NCBI GenBank assembly: GCA_946902985.2
Contig: OX336388.2
Span: 1,216,478,609 to 1,216,542,608 of the forward strand
Source: Meconema thalassinum
Taxonomy: Eukaryota; Arthropoda; Insecta; Orthoptera; Tettigoniidae
DNA: 64,000 nucleotides
Reading direction: 5' to 3'
Part shown: in pieces, positions 63,833-64,000 of the stretch
Layout: every line of letters starts with the position of its first letter
Position numbering within the stretch: position 1 is the first letter of the stretch
The notes under the pieces: model-generated
What the model saw: only the letters and a program-made list of their open reading frames with translations
What the model was told of the DNA's origin: nothing
Databases searched by the model: none
Made by a program: the position numbers and the translations under genes

Positions 63833-64000
63833 AAAGCCTCCGTGGCTTATGCGGCAGCACGCTGGCCTCTCACCGCTGGGTCCGTGGTTCAAATCCCGGT
63901 CACTCCATGTGAGATCTGTGCTGGACAAAACGGAGGCAGACAGGTTTTTCTCCGGGTACTCCGGTTTTCCCTGTCAAAATTTCATTCCAGCAACACTCTC
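63833..64000 (+). mobile_element. tRNA-derived SINE, fourth family, cut by window end
   Basis: GCCTCCGTGGCTTATGCGGC (A box region) and CCGTGGTTCAAATCCCGGTC (B box) form a tRNA-like head. The body CTGTGCTGGACAAAACGGAG and TTTTTCTCCGGGTACTCCGG follows to the window edge. Confidence 0.85.

Overview
The window is eukaryotic and almost certainly comes from a large, repeat-rich arthropod genome. I favour a polyneopteran insect (orthopteran, phasmid or termite type), but that species-level guess is an inference from the repeat style and is weak. The only cellular gene I can support is folylpolyglutamate synthase (FPGS), on the minus strand. Three consecutive coding exons lie at 8650-8777, 4575-4821 and 4338-4474. 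They have canonical GT/AG splice sites and compatible phases. The 5' exon(s) and the exons after 4338 were not found, so the gene is partial here and has very long introns.

Nearly everything else is mobile DNA, often nested. Region by region: 1-2040 is a three-copy ~657-bp tandem repeat. 5165-7460 is an interspersed repeat holding a ~35-bp-period minisatellite and a TTAA-flanked piggyBac relic. 10.67-17.61 kb is an RTE/BovB-like LINE split by a PIF/Harbinger element, which itself carries a SINE and a 5'-truncated RTE copy; near its 3' end the LINE is split again by a 1.16-kb foldback element at TA. 17.6-19.75 kb is a Jockey-like LINE relic split by a piggyBac MITE. 19.76-22.93 kb is a second, nearly intact RTE copy on the minus strand with a 600-codon open frame. 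26.23-31.81 kb is a hAT-type element with 8-bp target-site duplications (TSDs) containing a Helitron with a decayed Pif1 helicase and a second Helitron filled by eleven ~163-bp tandem repeats. 33.08-36.30 kb is a second hAT (ZMYM1/DUF4371-like).

36.4-50.8 kb is another LINE split by an 11.7-kb element with CAGGGTGTCTAC termini. Inside that element are a palindrome-bearing 126-bp tandem array, a small Helitron, a MITE, a 4-kb TIR element and a CpG-rich sub-repeat region. 50.8-51.6 kb holds inverted Penelope-like ends with hammerhead-like motifs. 52.73-56.02 kb is a third hAT, split by a 1.96-kb CAGGGTGTCTAC element. 57.0-63.0 kb has SINEs, a Helitron helicase end fused to the same minisatellite family, and two Tigger/pogo relics. 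The window ends inside another tRNA-derived SINE.

TSDs and the continuity of interrupted reading frames let the insertion order be read directly in several places. I see no operon, CRISPR array, rRNA gene or intact tRNA gene. Boundaries of elements without TSDs are approximate.
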